Origin: Durusdinium trenchii
Lineage: Eukaryota > Sar > Dinophyceae > Suessiales > Symbiodiniaceae
DNA: 64,000 nt
Direction of reading: 5' to 3'
Assembly: GCA_963970005.1 (NCBI GenBank)
Contig: CAXAMN010027472.1
Location: 661,930 to 725,929, forward strand
In this document: positions 11,545 to 24,219 of the stretch, in pieces
Layout: each line of letters begins with the position of its first letter
Numbering within the stretch: position 1 is the stretch's first letter
Translations under genes and position numbers: made by a program
Notes under the pieces: model-generated
Told to the model about the DNA's origin: nothing
The model's database searches: none
The model's input: only the letters and a program-made list of their open reading frames with translations

Positions 11545-12396
11545 GCGGATACCGGATGGAGTGATGTCGTAGCCCGAGACCAGTGTCCTTTGTGGGAATC
11601 GCGCTTGATTTTGAGCATTTGGGATTCGCAATCAACCTATGAAGGTGACTGAAAGGGTCTTTGTTTTCGTGGGCGGACCATAGGTGGGCAAAAACTCCAT
11701 CGGCCTTTTGGTTTCAGAGTAGAGACGAGGTTTAGTTCTTCTTCGAGGTGGTGCAGCCTTTCTTCCTTCCTGCGCTCGTCAATGTTTCAGAAAAAGACTT
11801 CACCATTCCAACGAAGAGAGTGATCTCTTGTGCCCCGGGTACGCCTGTGCGAAGATTTGGGGACCATCAAAACGTGTGGAGACGTGAGCTCCTTCATAGG
11901 GAGACCTCTCAGGCAAGGACCTTGGAAGGGAGACGGGCGATGTGATCCAAGAACACACAGACTTGTTGGAACTTCACTACTTACAAACTTAGATGCCCGG
12001 AAATCGCAAACAACCAGAAACACATGGTTGTTCCGGCGGCAGCTTGAGATCCAATCTTTGGGTTTCGCTGATCTACGAGCTGCTCGGTTTTCCTTGCAAC
12101 CAGAGAATAGCTTGGACACCCCTGGTGTCCTCCCAACGACATGATCCATTTTACGAGACTGATAAACTTGCCCCTGCACTAATCAGTCCTCTTGTATACT
12201 TCAGGACGAAGTGCCAGTGGTACCAACCTAGTCCCCCAAAAACTGGCTCCAGCCCAATTAGTATGGTATAACCACAATTAGTTGGACGAGGTACTATGGT
12301 TATTATTACCACAATCAGTGGTATCAACCAGTCCTCCGACATGTCAACTTGTCCCCAACACCGTGGCATGTGTGGCGATGGGATGCACTGTGGGAG

Positions 12397-12461
12397 GCTA
12401 CAAGATGCCATGGGAGTTCGAAGACTTCAAGTATCCCTCCAACATGGCGCCGCCATTGCAA
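12397..12461 (+). CDS. purL: purL placed exon 11, left border of the nested gene
   Basis: Completes the glycine, then YKMPWEFEDFKYPSNMAPPL plus Q. It matches PWED.SFQYPSNLASPLQ of plants. Donor GC (gcttct), phase 0. It joins exactly to exon 12 (VLIDCSNGASDYGN), which lies 20.4 kb away. Confidence 0.95.
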
Positions 12462-13963
12462 GCTTCTTGGCCAATCTTGGGTCACCCATATACCAGGAAG
12501 ACAATGCACAAGCTGACAACTGGTCTCCCAGGTCAATTGCAACCCGCACTGCCAATCTTGGCATAAAACCGGAACCATACACTGATGCAGTATCATGCAG
12601 TCTCCCGGTCCATGCCCCAATGCAGTCCATCTTCAACTCCGATCCCAAGAAAGAGAGCACTTGACGCTTTTGGGAGCCTTCACCAAAGCTTCCCACACCT
12701 TTCTTTTTGTTCATTGTTGGAAACGCATTGTTTCCAAAGCTTCCAACACCTTCCAACACCTTCACCAGTTCGCTTCCATGCTTGGCGTAACGCAGTCCGT
12801 GAAGATCCTCGGATCCTCGCTCCGACCGCCAAAAACCGGACCCGACCGGACCGACCGGACCGAACACGGTGGTGACGGATGGTCGTTCGGCGGTGACGTC
12901 ACCCCGAGTCACCCGGTCGAGCTGCCAGGTCACCACCTGCGACTTTGAAGTCTGCATTGAACGCCACCAGAACTCGGAGACCTGTAGAGTCGGGATAGCT
13001 CTGTATGTAAGATAGGCCTATGTTTGTGACCAAGGTTTATATAATCAGGGGGATCAAGTTTGGTCAAGGAACGGAAGATCCAGCAAATGCTCGGCAAGAT
13101 TTGCAACTCTAGGATTTCATCAGCTGACCTGCCCGAAGTTGAGTTGGGACTGCCCAATCTTGCGCCTCCTTTGGTTCAGAAGCTGTCTTGGGTCGCGCAG
13201 CCGAAATCAGTCCGGCTCAAAGAAGAGAGTGTGGATTGGAAGATAGAGACACCTGCAGAACCCATGGAGAACCCCCAATCAGTTTGTTCGTCGTTCCTTT
13301 CACCGGTTGAAATTGAAAAACCGTCTGACACATACAACATCATACAACAAAGGATTGTGAGTGCTTCTTTTTGTCGGAACATGTGGACAGTCACGAAATC
13401 TCGACAACTCACTCAAGTATCATCCAAGTATCCATATTCTGGCGAGGGACAACTCATTTTGATCATCGCGATATGGGACACCGCTAGAACAAGAGCATGT
13501 TAAGGTGGTTCGGACTCTTGTGAGCCCGCAGGTGCAAGGGCCTTTGAAGTAGCTTGTGGTGAGAAACAACACCAGGCTCGACGGTTTCTTTGGAACAACT
13601 CCTATCCAGCTGGGTGTGGAGGGATTTCCCATGGCTGACCGGCCTGGCCGACCTCTTGAAAGTTCCATCACCCAAAGCACAGACTCTCTCTGCAGCATTT
13701 GACTATCTTTGTCCCCAATACTTCCCAGAAATCCATTCCCTGGTCGAATTCGAGATCCATTCCCTGCTCAGTGAAGGAAAGGACGAGACCTCTGTCAGGT
13801 CAAGACCAATTCCCTGTTTAAACCGACCGACCCAGAGAGACACTCTATCTGATACCGACTCGCTGGCGCCAGTCCAAGCACTGAGTTCAAGACCCCCCGC
13901 GGCGGAACCGCCCAGCCGTCTCCACTGTGAACGACACGCACCGCGCGCACCGGTCCGGGCGCG
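12462..13963. other. purL intron, left part
   Basis: No exon seen. It contains a GACCG-rich short tandem (about 12838-12872), one copy of the GGTCACCACCTG family (12925-12996) and nothing else that I recognise. Confidence 0.6.
12925..12996 (+). repeat. GGTCACCACCTG family copy
   Basis: Consensus-like copy: GGTCACCACCTGCGACTTTG, AAGTCTGCATTGAACGCCAC, then CTCGGAGACCTGTAGAGTCG. Other copies: 3364-3435, 8165-8240, 52541-52600 (partial), 53367-53441, 54908-54980 (rearranged). Confidence 0.75.
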
Positions 13964-14008
13964 ATGGAAGTGGTGCTGGCCGCGCATGGGGATGGTTTGT
14001 TGGCGAGC
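13964..14008 (+). CDS. WDR18: WDR18-like exon with start codon
   Basis: MEVVLAAHGDGLLAS, preceded by GCGCG and followed by a G at +4. It resembles MEVAVCTDSA at the start of human WDR18. Right end is uncertain (GC donor at 14007 or GA donor at 14009). A short exon with the first tryptophan motif was not found after it. Confidence 0.6.
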
Positions 14009-15525
14009 GACCTGAGGCCGAAGGAACCGAACCGAAGAGTCGGAGTCGAACGATCGTTCCTTTCATCGCTTCCTTTATTGGATAGAGGGGACGACGTGCT
14101 TCCACGTCGAAGAACTGGTCCAACGAAATCCCCCGCATTTTTCGGAGCCGTGTGGATGGTCCAAGAACGTCACGTGAGCACCGGTGGTGTTGAACACCAC
14201 GGAGAGCCACGGAACTGCGAGCCGCACCGCCTGGAATCCGTGTGGAGCCTGGTGTCCGGCAACCCATCAACCAAAAGCTGCAGCACCCAGGATGTTCGCA
14301 TTCCGCAATTCCCTGAACACATCCGCAATGGTTTCGTTTAGAAAACCACCTGTTGAACACTTCGGATTGAAACGACTCCACGGTTCGTTCCCAACTTCGG
14401 ATGTTGTGGGGAAGCGACACGAAGGTTTCTGGTAGCGAACGCCGAACGCCAGTTGCAAGTCATCCGACTGCGCGGTACCTCCTCTCGAACCGACGACCCT
14501 GGGAGCCTCCGTTCGATCTGGTATTCCCTGGTGACCATCGGTTGGACGATGGACCAGGCTTTCGACCAGTGGGCCAGTTGTTTAGATACTAGGTATCAAA
14601 AGCCAGAGCAATACGTAGCAGGATTGTATGTTCAAGAGCATGATTGCATTAAATAGCAACATGTTTTCTTAAAGTTCTGTGTGTATACTATATACATCTG
14701 TATACATGAGTACGTCATGTCTACTTTTGGACAAATCAAAAAGAATTACATAATCCATCAAAGCTAGCATTCCCACCCCAATATTCTGCTGTCTTCTAGA
14801 CCCCGACTGTTCTGGAAGAGAACTCTTCGCAACACATGGAAGACCAGGGCTTCGCTGTCCCCACAGCCAATCAGCAAGCTGTGGGAGGACGACTGAACTA
14901 CGGGTATCTTGCCTGAGGAAAAGACTCCCCACCCTGGCAGCACCATCCATCTGAGAGGGGTGACGAATGGATTGGTGACAGTAAGATGTCCCCACACCAT
15001 CCATCATCAGTTCCCTTGGCCTTCCAAGATGATTATATATATATATATATTTCAAGAAGGTTTGACCTGGTGTTGTCGTCTAAAATCCATCGTAAAAACA
15101 ATTAGTTGTTCAGGATTCAGACTCTTAAATCAGCTCGTGGGCCAGGAAGGCTTAGGGAGTTTCTACTTCTTCTAGATCTTGTTCGGCTGGAAAGGAGTCA
15201 CTGCCCATAGGTTTGATGGCACATATCCAGCCTGACGGGCGGTAAGTTACTCGGTTCATTGAAACAGGCAGTTGCGAGAGCCAACTTGAGCCTTTGTGAA
15301 CAAATAAGTTGCGAAGGGAGAGAACATTTCGCACACTGGATCTGTTTTTCTTTCCTTGATTTGGGTGGTGCTTGACTCGATGTGCTTAATGGTCGTTTGA
15401 TGGTGCTTTCTGGATTTTTTTGTTTTATCATTTGCTCATCAGTTGGAGTGGTTTGGATCCAAGCCTGGATAGCCCTTTCCTGGACATGTCTTAGCTCTTT
15501 AGCCAGCTTTTCCACTTATGTGCAG
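14009..15525. other. intron of the WDR18-like gene
   Basis: No further exon recognised, although one small exon is expected. It contains a (TA)n tract at about 15033-15051. A copy of the TGTAGTGTAAAATCC repeat family lies at 15061-15131. Confidence 0.55.
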
Positions 15526-15603
15526 GTCTGGCGCGCTGGTGTGCAGCTACGACGAGGGTGGCGCCATACAACCGCAGGCACCTCGAGAAGCTGCAGTGCT
15601 GAG
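15526..15603 (+). CDS. WDR18: WDR18-like exon, first blade
   Basis: SGALVCSYDEGGAIQPQAPR then EAAVL. It parallels the HSGANLLTYRGGQAGPRGLALL stretch of human WDR18. Acceptor GCAG|G, donor GT after two bases of a codon. Confidence 0.65.
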
Positions 15604-17015
15604 GTCTTTGCATTTTCCAAAAAAATCACTGGGAAACCCCGTCATGGTGCCATGCATAGTGCACTGTCAACAGGTTCAGCAGTGCAGACTACCAGTGGCC
15701 CTCAAAACCATGAACAAGAAAGGTTTTCACAAACAAAAACATGTTTTCTTGCTAGGGAAAAGCCGGTTTTTGATGGTTTGTAGAGCACCTGGTAGAGGGC
15801 CATCTTCACTCACAGTATATAGATAGCACAGCTCATGCGCTGAGTTGATGGATGTCGACACCAGAGCTGATTCAACGAAGCGGTCGAGTCGCGTCGCTTA
15901 CAGAGTCGATTCTCTTTTTCGACGGTTTTTGCCATCACCAGGCGGTGGATGACATTCCCAGTCACAAGGTATTTGATATAAAGGTATTTGATATAGCTGA
16001 AAGGTTACTGTATACTAAGCTGGAAAAGTACTGCCAAACTACCCCACCTGCCAAAGCCAGACATTCCTGGAATTCAGAAGGCCACACACAAGGCGACCCT
16101 TCATCACACTCTTGGGGCCTGATGCTTGCTGGTGCTCAGGGAGCGACTGAGGCTTGCCAAACAAAATTATATATAATTCCGAATTGATTTCCATGACATC
16201 AATTCATATATCATTCCTGATGTTTCCGAATTGATTTTCATTTCCATTTCAGAAGATCAATACATCAGGAGATCCAAACTGGATTGATCTTCTGCTCGCT
16301 TCTGAGAGCTCGGGGCTCCCGGGTCGGAGTTGCCGCCACCGGCGAGTTCTCAAGCTGAAGAAACACGGCGCAAGGCCTTCGGCGCGGTGGATGCCGGTGG
16401 GGAGCACCTCTATGCTGTGCAGGATCTCAGGGATGGGATGTAGGAAGATTGGAGAATATGAAGCAAGCGTGGAGTGGATAGAATGTGAACCAATCCTACC
16501 AAAAATAGACATGGCGACCAAAAGATGTTCCACCAAATCCAATAGACACCTTTCTTTTTTTTGGGAACGCACATCTTGGGTGTTTCCCTATCTATCGACC
16601 GGAGGGTGACGACCAAAAACTGACGTGAGGCCCCAGAGTCGTGAGAGATCCACGATGGTGCCGATGAAGCTTCCTGCTTGTTGTGTGTTCATTGTCCACC
16701 GTCCTGGCACTGCCCAGATCACCCTCTCTGCTTTGGTAGGAGCCGGATTTCATGCATCTCATGGCTTCACAGGGCCTGACAGTCTGAAACAAACCACGAA
16801 CTTCCACCCCAGTTGGGGCAGAGCGGAGCTTGAAACCGATCTCCCCCGGGTCGTCGTTGTGGGAGGTTCTTCTTTTCTTTAAACATGAATTCGATGGGAA
16901 CGCATTTGGAAGCCTCGAACCTGAGTGACCTTGATTTTATTACCAATCAGCCCACTTCTTCCTAGCAAAACCAGGGGTCAGACGTCTATAGGAGGTATCT
17001 TTCATGATCTGTGAG
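15604..17015. other. intron of the WDR18-like gene
   Basis: Nothing confidently identified. One short exon of the first blade may be hidden here. A near-duplicate pair of short AT-rich segments occurs at about 16170-16250. Confidence 0.5.
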
Positions 17016-17072
17016 GCCACCAAGGCGCTTTGGCAAGTCTGGGACTGGAACTCCAAGCGCAGCAGCTACCGC
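17016..17072 (+). CDS. WDR18: WDR18-like exon (VWDWN motif)
   Basis: ATKALWQVWDWNSKRSSYR, a WD40 D-strand with VWDW, equivalent to the KNYISAWELQRKDQ region of WDR18. Acceptor TGAG|G. The right end is approximate; GC donors occur at 17073 and 17092. Confidence 0.65.
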
Positions 17073-18590
17073 GCCTCCCTCCCGGCCTCGGGGCCGCAGA
17101 AAGCCGGGCGTAGGCGGTCATACCAAAGGGCTGGACTCGCTACGCACGGTGTACGTCAGTCTTCGAGACCTGGACCCATGGGTTAGACTGGATGTACCGT
17201 ATATATACGCAAGCAAACCCTATCAATGTGTGGGGTCGAAAATCGGAACCTCGGGTATTCTTGTGAAATCAAACATACCTCAGGTTTGTTCCTAACATCT
17301 CGGGTCTTGTTTTTCTAAACCGTGCTAAACCCATACTTAACCCGTACTAAACCCATATTTAACCCGTACATACCCGTACGAAACCCATATTTTAGTACTG
17401 GTTTGGACAACCTGGGGTTTCCTTCAGAAACCCTAGGTCTTTACATCGACCCTACACATTGAATAGGGTTTGGGTGCGTAGGGTAGGGAGTGGCTTCAGT
17501 GAGACCAACGTCCGGTGCATCACCGTGGTTCGACCTCGTTCGACCGAACGAATGGGATTCTCCGTTTGGGACGCGAACCATGGGAGTCTCCTGCCGTTTT
17601 TGGGAGGTGTTTTTGGTGATCCTTTTCGTCCAACCCCGGAAGAGACGAGGGATTCTCCGCCTCCACTTCCGGCCTCACTCTGCATCGATCGGTGCGGGTT
17701 TGGAGAACCACACCGTTCACCGACCATCGGCTCGATAGGCATCGATCGGTGCTTTTCGTCGATCGGGGGTCGGAGGTGTAGCTCATACTGATCTCATACT
17801 CATTGGAAGACCGACCCCCCCCGAAGCGTTCCGACCCCGAAGGACCATAGACCCCTCTGCCCCAGCCTACCTGGGGGCGAGAAAGGGTGTCTCAATTGGA
17901 CACACCGGCATATATACCTACATGGTCTTTTCGTTCCAAAAGAGACCGCTCATGCCGTTCGAGCAGAAGGAGAGAGCGCGGTTTCGGGGTTTTCTGCCGT
18001 GGTCAAAAAGGGAGCGGAAGCCGCCCCTAGCCTTCCTGGCCCACCATTGATTTAAGATTCCTTTCCGACGAACGACCATAACTTATCATAGTTTACTATT
18101 TTTTAAGACTACAACAGCACCAGGTCAAACTTTCTTATGACCTTGGAAGGCTAGGGATATTATTGATGAAAGACCTCTTGGCACGTCTTCACCTGGTACA
18201 AACCCGTGGGTTGGTCAGACCAAAGAAAACGGATGGATCTTCGGGTGGACACCGCTGAAGGGGTGGACACGCCGTGGTTTTCGAGACCGAGACCGGTTTT
18301 TGGGAGACCAGTTCAGGGAGACGTCCCTGTCTTTAGGAGATCCAAGGACTGACCATTCAGAATGGTCTGACGGATGATGATCCGAAAAGATCTCTCGTAT
18401 GCGGAAGATAGAGTCGAACTGGACTTGCAGGGACATGAAGTGATTGGAAGGTCCTTGGGGTCGTAATTGATTGCCTTTCAAAAAGAACTCCAATTCCTAA
18501 TCTTCCTACCTGTTCACACCCGAACCTTTTGGCACATCAAGAACGAAGCACGTCCACCGGTCGCGCGATTCGGCCGGTGAAAGCAACGCG
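17073..18590. other. intron of the WDR18-like gene
   Basis: No exon or clear repeat family seen. Several AACCCGTA/AACCCATA near-repeats occur at 17318-17392. Confidence 0.5.
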
Positions 18591-18638
18591 AAGAGCTCGG
18601 CGCATAAGGAGAAGATCACGGCCATGGTCTTCAGCCCG
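18591..18638 (+). CDS. WDR18: WDR18-like exon (EKITAMVFSP)
   Basis: KSSAHKEKITAMVFSP, the typical start of a WD40 repeat. It joins in phase to DSSLCFAG in the next exon and parallels CPGPVTCLTASPNGLYVLAG. Donor GT (gtacct). The true left edge may lie somewhat further left, since the frame stays open to about 18530. Confidence 0.7.
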
Positions 18639-19597
18639 GTACCTGGGGCGTGATGAGGGGATGGGTCGTGCCCTACGGCGTCGCTCCCCAAATCAGGCCC
18701 TGGTCCAGGCATCTCTCCATCTCTCCTCCCTTTTTCGTGTCGAAATCCACGTGCAGGGCAGGCACCAAAACCATCAGAGGGCAGGCACTCATCAAGCCGC
18801 CGATGGCCTCCGCCCCACTGACTCGTGGGGTTGACCTTCCCTTCTCCCATCATCTTTGTGGCCCCGGGGCCGAGTCTCGAGTGACAAACCCCTGTGAACA
18901 AGGGTTGTTAGCAGCCCGTTGGCTTTCTTTGCTTTCCAACCACCCTTCTTTTATTGGTTTTTTCCGAACAGCATCGAACAACCATTACTTCACGGATTTT
19001 ACAACACCAGGACCTTGGACTTTCAGGGGCACATTTTGCCCGCTTAGTAAGGGTTTCAGCAGAGTTTGGTCAAGCACCCACCCATCCATGTATTCCTCAA
19101 ACCAGCGCATCTCAGAAGTCTACAGAGACATCGCCAAAGAACTCTCACGGTCAACTGGGGATGCTCAGGGTAGACATTTATCCGCTAGCACCCAATATTT
19201 CTTTTTCCAGCAACACATTCAATATCAAGAACTTACAAGAACTTTTGCAAGTCCCGTCACGCATTTCCTTCAAATCCATGCTTCTCTTGTCATTCCAACT
19301 GGAGAGTTGGCAAACCTCCAGAGCAAGTCTACCAGAATGGTGGATCTGTACCAGGATTTGATTCGAGTGCCCAAGATGTATTTTTCTCCAGCAGTTCCAT
19401 GATCACCGGCTCTATCCGTCCATCTGATTTGGACGTGGCAGTTTCGATCCCGTCCCAAGTCCCAGCTCCACCGCCTTGAGTCGTGTTTTTGGTATGACCA
19501 GCTCTAGTATTTCATGAGGTCCGTTCCTGACCTGTAGGGGCATCGATCGCCTTGAGCACCTCAAGTTGGACTCCGAAGGACCGAAGAAGCACCGCAG

Positions 19598-19699
19598 GAT
19601 TCGTCCCTGTGCTTCGCGGGCGCTCAGACGGGCAGCATCTATTGTTGGCTGAGCAGCACAGGTGCATTGCTGCGTTACTGGCCTGCACATTTCCGGGAG
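19598..19699 (+). CDS. WDR18: WDR18-like exon, WD repeat
   Basis: Thirty-four codons beginning DSSLCFAGAQTGSIYCWLSS and ending RYWPAHFRE. It aligns with GLYVLAGVAESIYLWEVSTG...HYQD of WDR18. Acceptor GCAG|G, donor GC (gcgcgg), phase 0. Confidence 0.88.
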
Positions 19700-20170
19700 G
19701 CGCGGATTATGGCGATGGACGGGGAGGTGCAGCAGGTTCTCTCTGAGTTTGAACATTTTTGAACTGAACACCGGCCATGGTGGCCATTCCAGGGCTTTTC
19801 AGGGCTTTTCAGGGCTTCTGTTTACCTAACTCGCTCTTCGAAAACATGGCTTTGAAGAGTTCTAACCGTTTGGCCGGGCGGTTTTCACTCATGGAGCGTC
19901 GCTTGGCGCACAAGGAGGCCACAGACACTGAACGAACAGAGCTCGGAGGAGCACAAGTTCGATGTATTTTGCATTAACGCTGTAGAAATAACTGACCTCC
20001 AAAGAAATATCGAGCCTCTGTGTTTTTGGAGGTCGTTATCAAGTTCAGTTCCTACAGAAACGACCTCCAAATATCTACATAACGGCCAGTCTGCAACAGC
20101 CATGGTGAAAGCCCGGCCCCCAGTCTTGTTTCAACCACCACGGCTTCCCACCCGAATCACAGCGTCGCAG

Positions 20171-20266
20171 GTGACGCAGCTCTTGGTCTCTCCGGATGGC
20201 GGCTATCTGGTCTCTGCATCGAAAGACTCGGCGGTGCACGTCTATAACTTGGCGGATGTCTTTGAG
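20171..20266 (+). CDS. WDR18: WDR18-like exon, WD repeat
   Basis: Thirty-two codons: VTQLLVSPDGGYLVSASKDS then AVHVYNLADVFE. It aligns with [27 protein letters not shown]. Acceptor GCAG|G, donor GT. Phase 0 on both sides. Confidence 0.92.
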
Positions 20267-20516
20267 GTTCCTCGGTGCCTACAGTGGAGTGGGGAAGGCT
20301 GGAAGAAGAGAAACCATTCTTGATCATTGAGTCTTGGTATAGTTACCGTTTTTACTTTTCTTTCATATGGATTAAAGGAACCACTTTGTGTGCTACACCT
20401 ACAAGATTATCTCAGTATCTCTATTTCTTCCATGGTCTCGGATCCTTTTCAGGAAGTTCATGGGACACTCAGAGTGCTTTGAATGCCCTTTGCGTCCTCC
20501 GCGCGCATCTTGCGAG

Positions 20517-20556
20517 GACACATCGGGTGCGCCGAAGCCTTTTCATAGCTGGTCAG
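20517..20556 (+). CDS. WDR18: WDR18-like 40-nt microexon
   Basis: DTSGAPKPFHSWS plus one base of a glycine codon, equal to the DPSRIPAPRHVWSHH inter-blade loop of WDR18. Acceptor GCGAG|G, donor GC (gctgcg). Both junctions close in phase. Confidence 0.88.
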
Positions 20557-20664
20557 GCTGCGGGATGAGGGGGACCGAGCGGAACCGATCTCTGCCTGGA
20601 TGAAGATGGTCATGATGGGTTTGGCGTGGGCGTATCTTCCCCCCCCTCACAGGTAGCACCAGGG

Positions 20665-20737
20665 TCATCCTGTCTGGGTGTTTAATGGATTACCTTACAC
20701 TACTTAGATATCCATTGGACACCCATTGGATGGTCCA
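20665..20737. repeat. MITE-like element, degenerate
   Basis: TCATCCTGTCTGGGTGTTTA at the left and GGACACCCATTGGATGGTCC at the right. It lies in an intron of the WDR18-like gene. Confidence 0.65.
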
Positions 20738-21191
20738 GAGGTATGCTTGACATTTAACTTACAGTACTCGGCTCTGTAAACGAACGGTATTTCTGGGTCT
20801 ACCCATGTTGCTGAAAGAGAGGGCAAGAGAAGTGGCTCGTATGGTGCAGAAATCACCCAGATGAATCCAGCGGCCGCCGGCAGTTGAAGACCGACTTGAC
20901 GGCCCATCTTCCTTTGCACGAGAAGACCCTGGAACAAAAACGTTCCCAACAACAAGCGACTTTGAACTCACAAGTACCCTGTAGAGCCCTGCCATGCATT
21001 TTTTTCCAATAGCCTCCTTTCCTGGAATTGTCTTACAGTCTTCCATGGCAGGTCCGGACTAACCTCCACCGCAACACAGGGGTCCGGACTAACCTCCTGC
21101 CACCCGTTCGACTTCGGCGGAGTCTGCGGGCTTCGTAACTCCACGGGGTCAGGGACCCGACACCCTTTCAGCCCTCCGCCGGGGTCGGCAG

Positions 21192-21266
21192 GTCATTCGC
21201 TGGCGGTGACCGCGCTGGCGTTGTTGGGCGGCAGCAGTGCTTTGCACCAGGTCGTGGCCTCTGGGA
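21192..21266 (+). CDS. WDR18: WDR18-like exon
   Basis: HSLAVTALALLGGSSALHQV then VASG. It matches HALPITDLHCGFGGPLARVATS. Acceptor GCAG|G, donor GC (gcccct). The split serine codon is completed by the next exon. Confidence 0.92.
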
Positions 21267-21996
21267 GCCCCTTGGGCCGTTGACCAGGTGGGAGCCCCTT
21301 TGGAGGGTGGGTGCGAAGGTGGGGTTGAACATGGGGGAACGACAACAGTAGGTATGTTTAATACAGGAGACATGCCTAGTTCTCAAGGGGTAGATTGGGC
21401 TATTCTCCGAACCTTCCAGGGGGTCGTTGCCTGGGGGAGTCTGCCGAGTTCCCTGCCAATCTCGACCAGGTGTCGCCCTTTCTGCCTTCAGAACGGGCCT
21501 TTTCCGAGACGCACTCATTCAAGGATGCTCCGATCGGGGAATCACCTGCTTGGCCCACTGGTTGATCTGGTTTTGTCGTGTAAAACCCTTCGTAAAGACC
21601 ATGGTTCTTCATGGTTCTTTGTGCCAACCAGGGCCCACGCCTTCCCAACGGTGGGCCCTACGCCTTCCAACGGTTCCACCGCTGGGGCTTCGTTTGGGTC
21701 TCGGCTTCACCCACCGTTTCCAGGCGGCCTAGGCAGTTCCGGTCTACCATCTCAGATGGGATCATCCACGGGAAACCCAACAGACAACCAGGAGGCAACA
21801 GCAAAGGAAACCAACAGAAACATTACAAACAAACTTAACAGATCTTAACAGACCAAACACCCAACAACAAACACATTTTGTGTATACCAAACCAAGCAAA
21901 ACAACACCAAAACGACACCAACACGACAGCCCCAAAACGAAGCCGGCTACCCGCCCGGATGGTGGGCGGGCGGAACCCGCGGCGGGGTGTGCTGAG

Positions 21997-22070
21997 GCCT
22001 GGATCGGACGGTGCGTTTGTGGGACGTGGGCAGCGGCCGGCCGTTGCAGTCGCGGAGCCTGAGCGCTCAG
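21997..22070 (+). CDS. WDR18: WDR18-like exon (TVRLWDVGSG)
   Basis: LDRTVRLWDVGSGRPLQSRS then LSAQ. A canonical WD dipeptide strand, parallel to LDQTVKLWAVSSGELLLSVL. Acceptor TGAG|G, donor GT. Confidence 0.95.
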
Positions 22071-22696
22071 GTCGGATGGGGAGAGAGGTGGGGGTTAGTG
22101 GTGGGTGCGTTGGTGGGTGGGTTAGTGGTAGTTGAGTGGACCAATGGCACACATGTCCAAGTTAGGTGGTTCATTCTCTTTTTGGTTGGAGCCCCATCTA
22201 TGAAAGGCGGTTGGACATGTCAAAGCACTATACAAAGGGAGGTGTTATCAAGGGGAGGTGGAAGGGGAGGTAAGCGGGGAGGCTTCGCAGGAGAACTTGG
22301 GCGAGGTTTGGAAGAATCGGTTGGTTTGGAGGTGTCCAGGTAGGCCAACCCATCGTGGGTCCGGGTAGGGGTTGAACATGGTGAAACAAACCGGTGAACT
22401 GGATGGTCTTCCTTCAAACCGAAGTCGAAGTGGGCGAAGTGATGCGAAGCGCATCGACGTGATGGTTTCCAAGACCATGGACATCCCTCCGGATCCAAAC
22501 ACCGAGGGTACGACTGGACCCGATGCTAGGCCACCTAGATCACAGTGTTTACACATCACCGTACCGAACAGAGGGCAGGATAAGTGGATCCTGTACCTAG
22601 CAGTCACAAGACGGGGTGCTGGACTTGGAGGAAGTCGGGGTGCCCCGAACGTCACATCCACTTTCGCCTTGGATGGGACACAAAACCACCCGGAAC

Positions 22697-22760
22697 GACC
22701 TGGTGACCTGTAGTGTAAAATCCTTAGTAAAGCAATGGCTCCTTGGGATTCAGACCATTA
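22697..22760 (+). repeat. TGTAGTGTAAAATCC family, best-kept copy
   Basis: Contains GTAGTGTAAAATCCTTAGTA followed by a CTTGGGATTCAGACCATTA-type end, then a (TA)n tract. The copy at 45226-45290 shares both blocks. Confidence 0.75.
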
Positions 22761-23179
22761 TATATATATATATAAATCAATGGTTCTTGGAATCCTAGGG
22801 CCCTAGGGTACGGATTTACCCTCCCTGAAAGGGAGGGCCACCCCGCAAAAAAACATCGTCTTCCATGGGGCCAGAATGTCCACTTCCATGATTCTTGGAG
22901 GGGGGTTGTGATTGCTTACGATTCCAAGAAACCTGACCTTGAATCAGGATCTCAGACTTATATAAGCTGGTTTGTCAGACTGGCTGAGCATGTGTGTCAC
23001 AGTAGCCTTTCTGGCATTCTCTGTTTTTGGTTTTCCTGTTTTTGGGTAGCAGGAAGGGGAGGAGATCCTCCCCCCAAAAGTACTTCTTCAACCCCTGCAA
23101 ACCTTTGCACGCCATCCAGACCCAAGAGCTTTCAGAAACCTCCCCCAATCTCCCCCTGTCCCACGGCGTCAGCCACCAG

Positions 23180-23291
23180 GTGAACGCGCTGTGTGCGGGC
23201 GCAGCGGCCAGTGAGTTGGTGGTGGCCGGGCATCATGGCGAGTTAAGGAGCCTCGAGACCAAGGACTTTGGACGGGAAGGCGGGCGCAAGG
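23180..23291 (+). CDS. WDR18: WDR18-like exon
   Basis: Thirty-seven codons starting VNALCAGAAASELVVAGHHG. It parallels the IMAVTMDLAEHHMFCGGSEG strand pair and the following variable loop. Acceptor CCAG|G, donor GC (gcgtga). Confidence 0.9.
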
Positions 23292-23764
23292 GCGTGAGGA
23301 ACTGAGACGTGAGGAATTCACGTCTCTGGGAGATTCCCAGAATGTTGGGAAGTTGGGCCCCCCTGAACTCTGACACACCTGGATGGCTGGATGGCCCGGC
23401 TTGCGCCAGAGCCTTGTGAGACCGAACAGGTGCCCTCTATGTCCGTGTTAGTGAGTGGGACAGTCATGTCCATATTACAGTAGGTCGTTCAAAAGGTGAC
23501 CGAGCTCTGCTCGCCAGGCAGCTAGTTCAGTTGGGCCAGAGATCTGTGAGTTAAGCTGGTAGGCCCCAACAGCTCATCTCATCTCATGTGCCGCTTCAGC
23601 ATTTTTCGCTCATCCGAACGCTCTCATCCCAGCCCCCCCAAAAACCACAAAAACCATCTTTTCGGATTCTTTCGATCCTGCTCCCCCAATCCAACCGCTC
23701 CTTCAGAAGCGCAGCGAAAGCGCTGCGCCCAAAGCCACCCCCCCCGGGTGGACCGGATCGGCAG

Positions 23765-23847
23765 GGGGTGTCTACCTGGGCCACAGCTGCAACGTCCTGA
23801 GCTGTGCCATGTCCAGCGACGGCGCGTCCCTGGCCTCCTGCAGCGAG
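23765..23847 (+). CDS. WDR18: WDR18-like exon (GHSCNVLSCAMSSDG)
   Basis: GVYLGHSCNVLSCAMSSDGA then SLASCSE. It matches [24 protein letters not shown], with the blade-start GH dipeptide. Acceptor GCAG|G, donor GT. Confidence 0.93.
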
Positions 23848-24219
23848 GTCGCCGCTCGCAGCGGATCCGGCCGCCTTCGGGTTGGGGCGGAGCCGGGCAA
23901 CGGATCCGGGCGCCTCCCTAAAGAAAGGAATGGTTGAAGACTGCAACAGGTCGGGAACATCGCACCCAAAAAGCCATGGAAAAACCCTTGGGGAAGTGAA
24001 GCTAGAAAACATTCTCCCTTCCGGTCCCCTCCCCCCAAAAAGGGCCAATCCCCACTCTTTCCGAGGTGTTTCAGAAACCCTAGTTCGACTATCCTAGTTG
24101 GGCACCCAAATTTTCCGGGTCCGTACATAGCACGGGTCACCGTCATCTGGCTCTGAGCGACCGGGTTCGCCGCTTTTACGCCTGACCCTTCCGTGGCGGA
24201 GGGCGGCCCCCCCCCCCAG

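Larger units (their letters stand above)
9409..12396. other. purL introns between placed exons 8 and 11
   Basis: Repeat-rich: a segment at 10415-10510 (minus copy at 37805), a family copy at 10538-10615, a segment at 10640-10800 (also at 41447), and a hairpin at 10855-10950. No exon seen apart from those listed. Confidence 0.6.

Noticed and set aside
18650..19402. 250-codon open frame on the + strand
   Set aside because: No protein-like composition. It overlaps the intron between two WDR18-like exons that are well supported in other frames.
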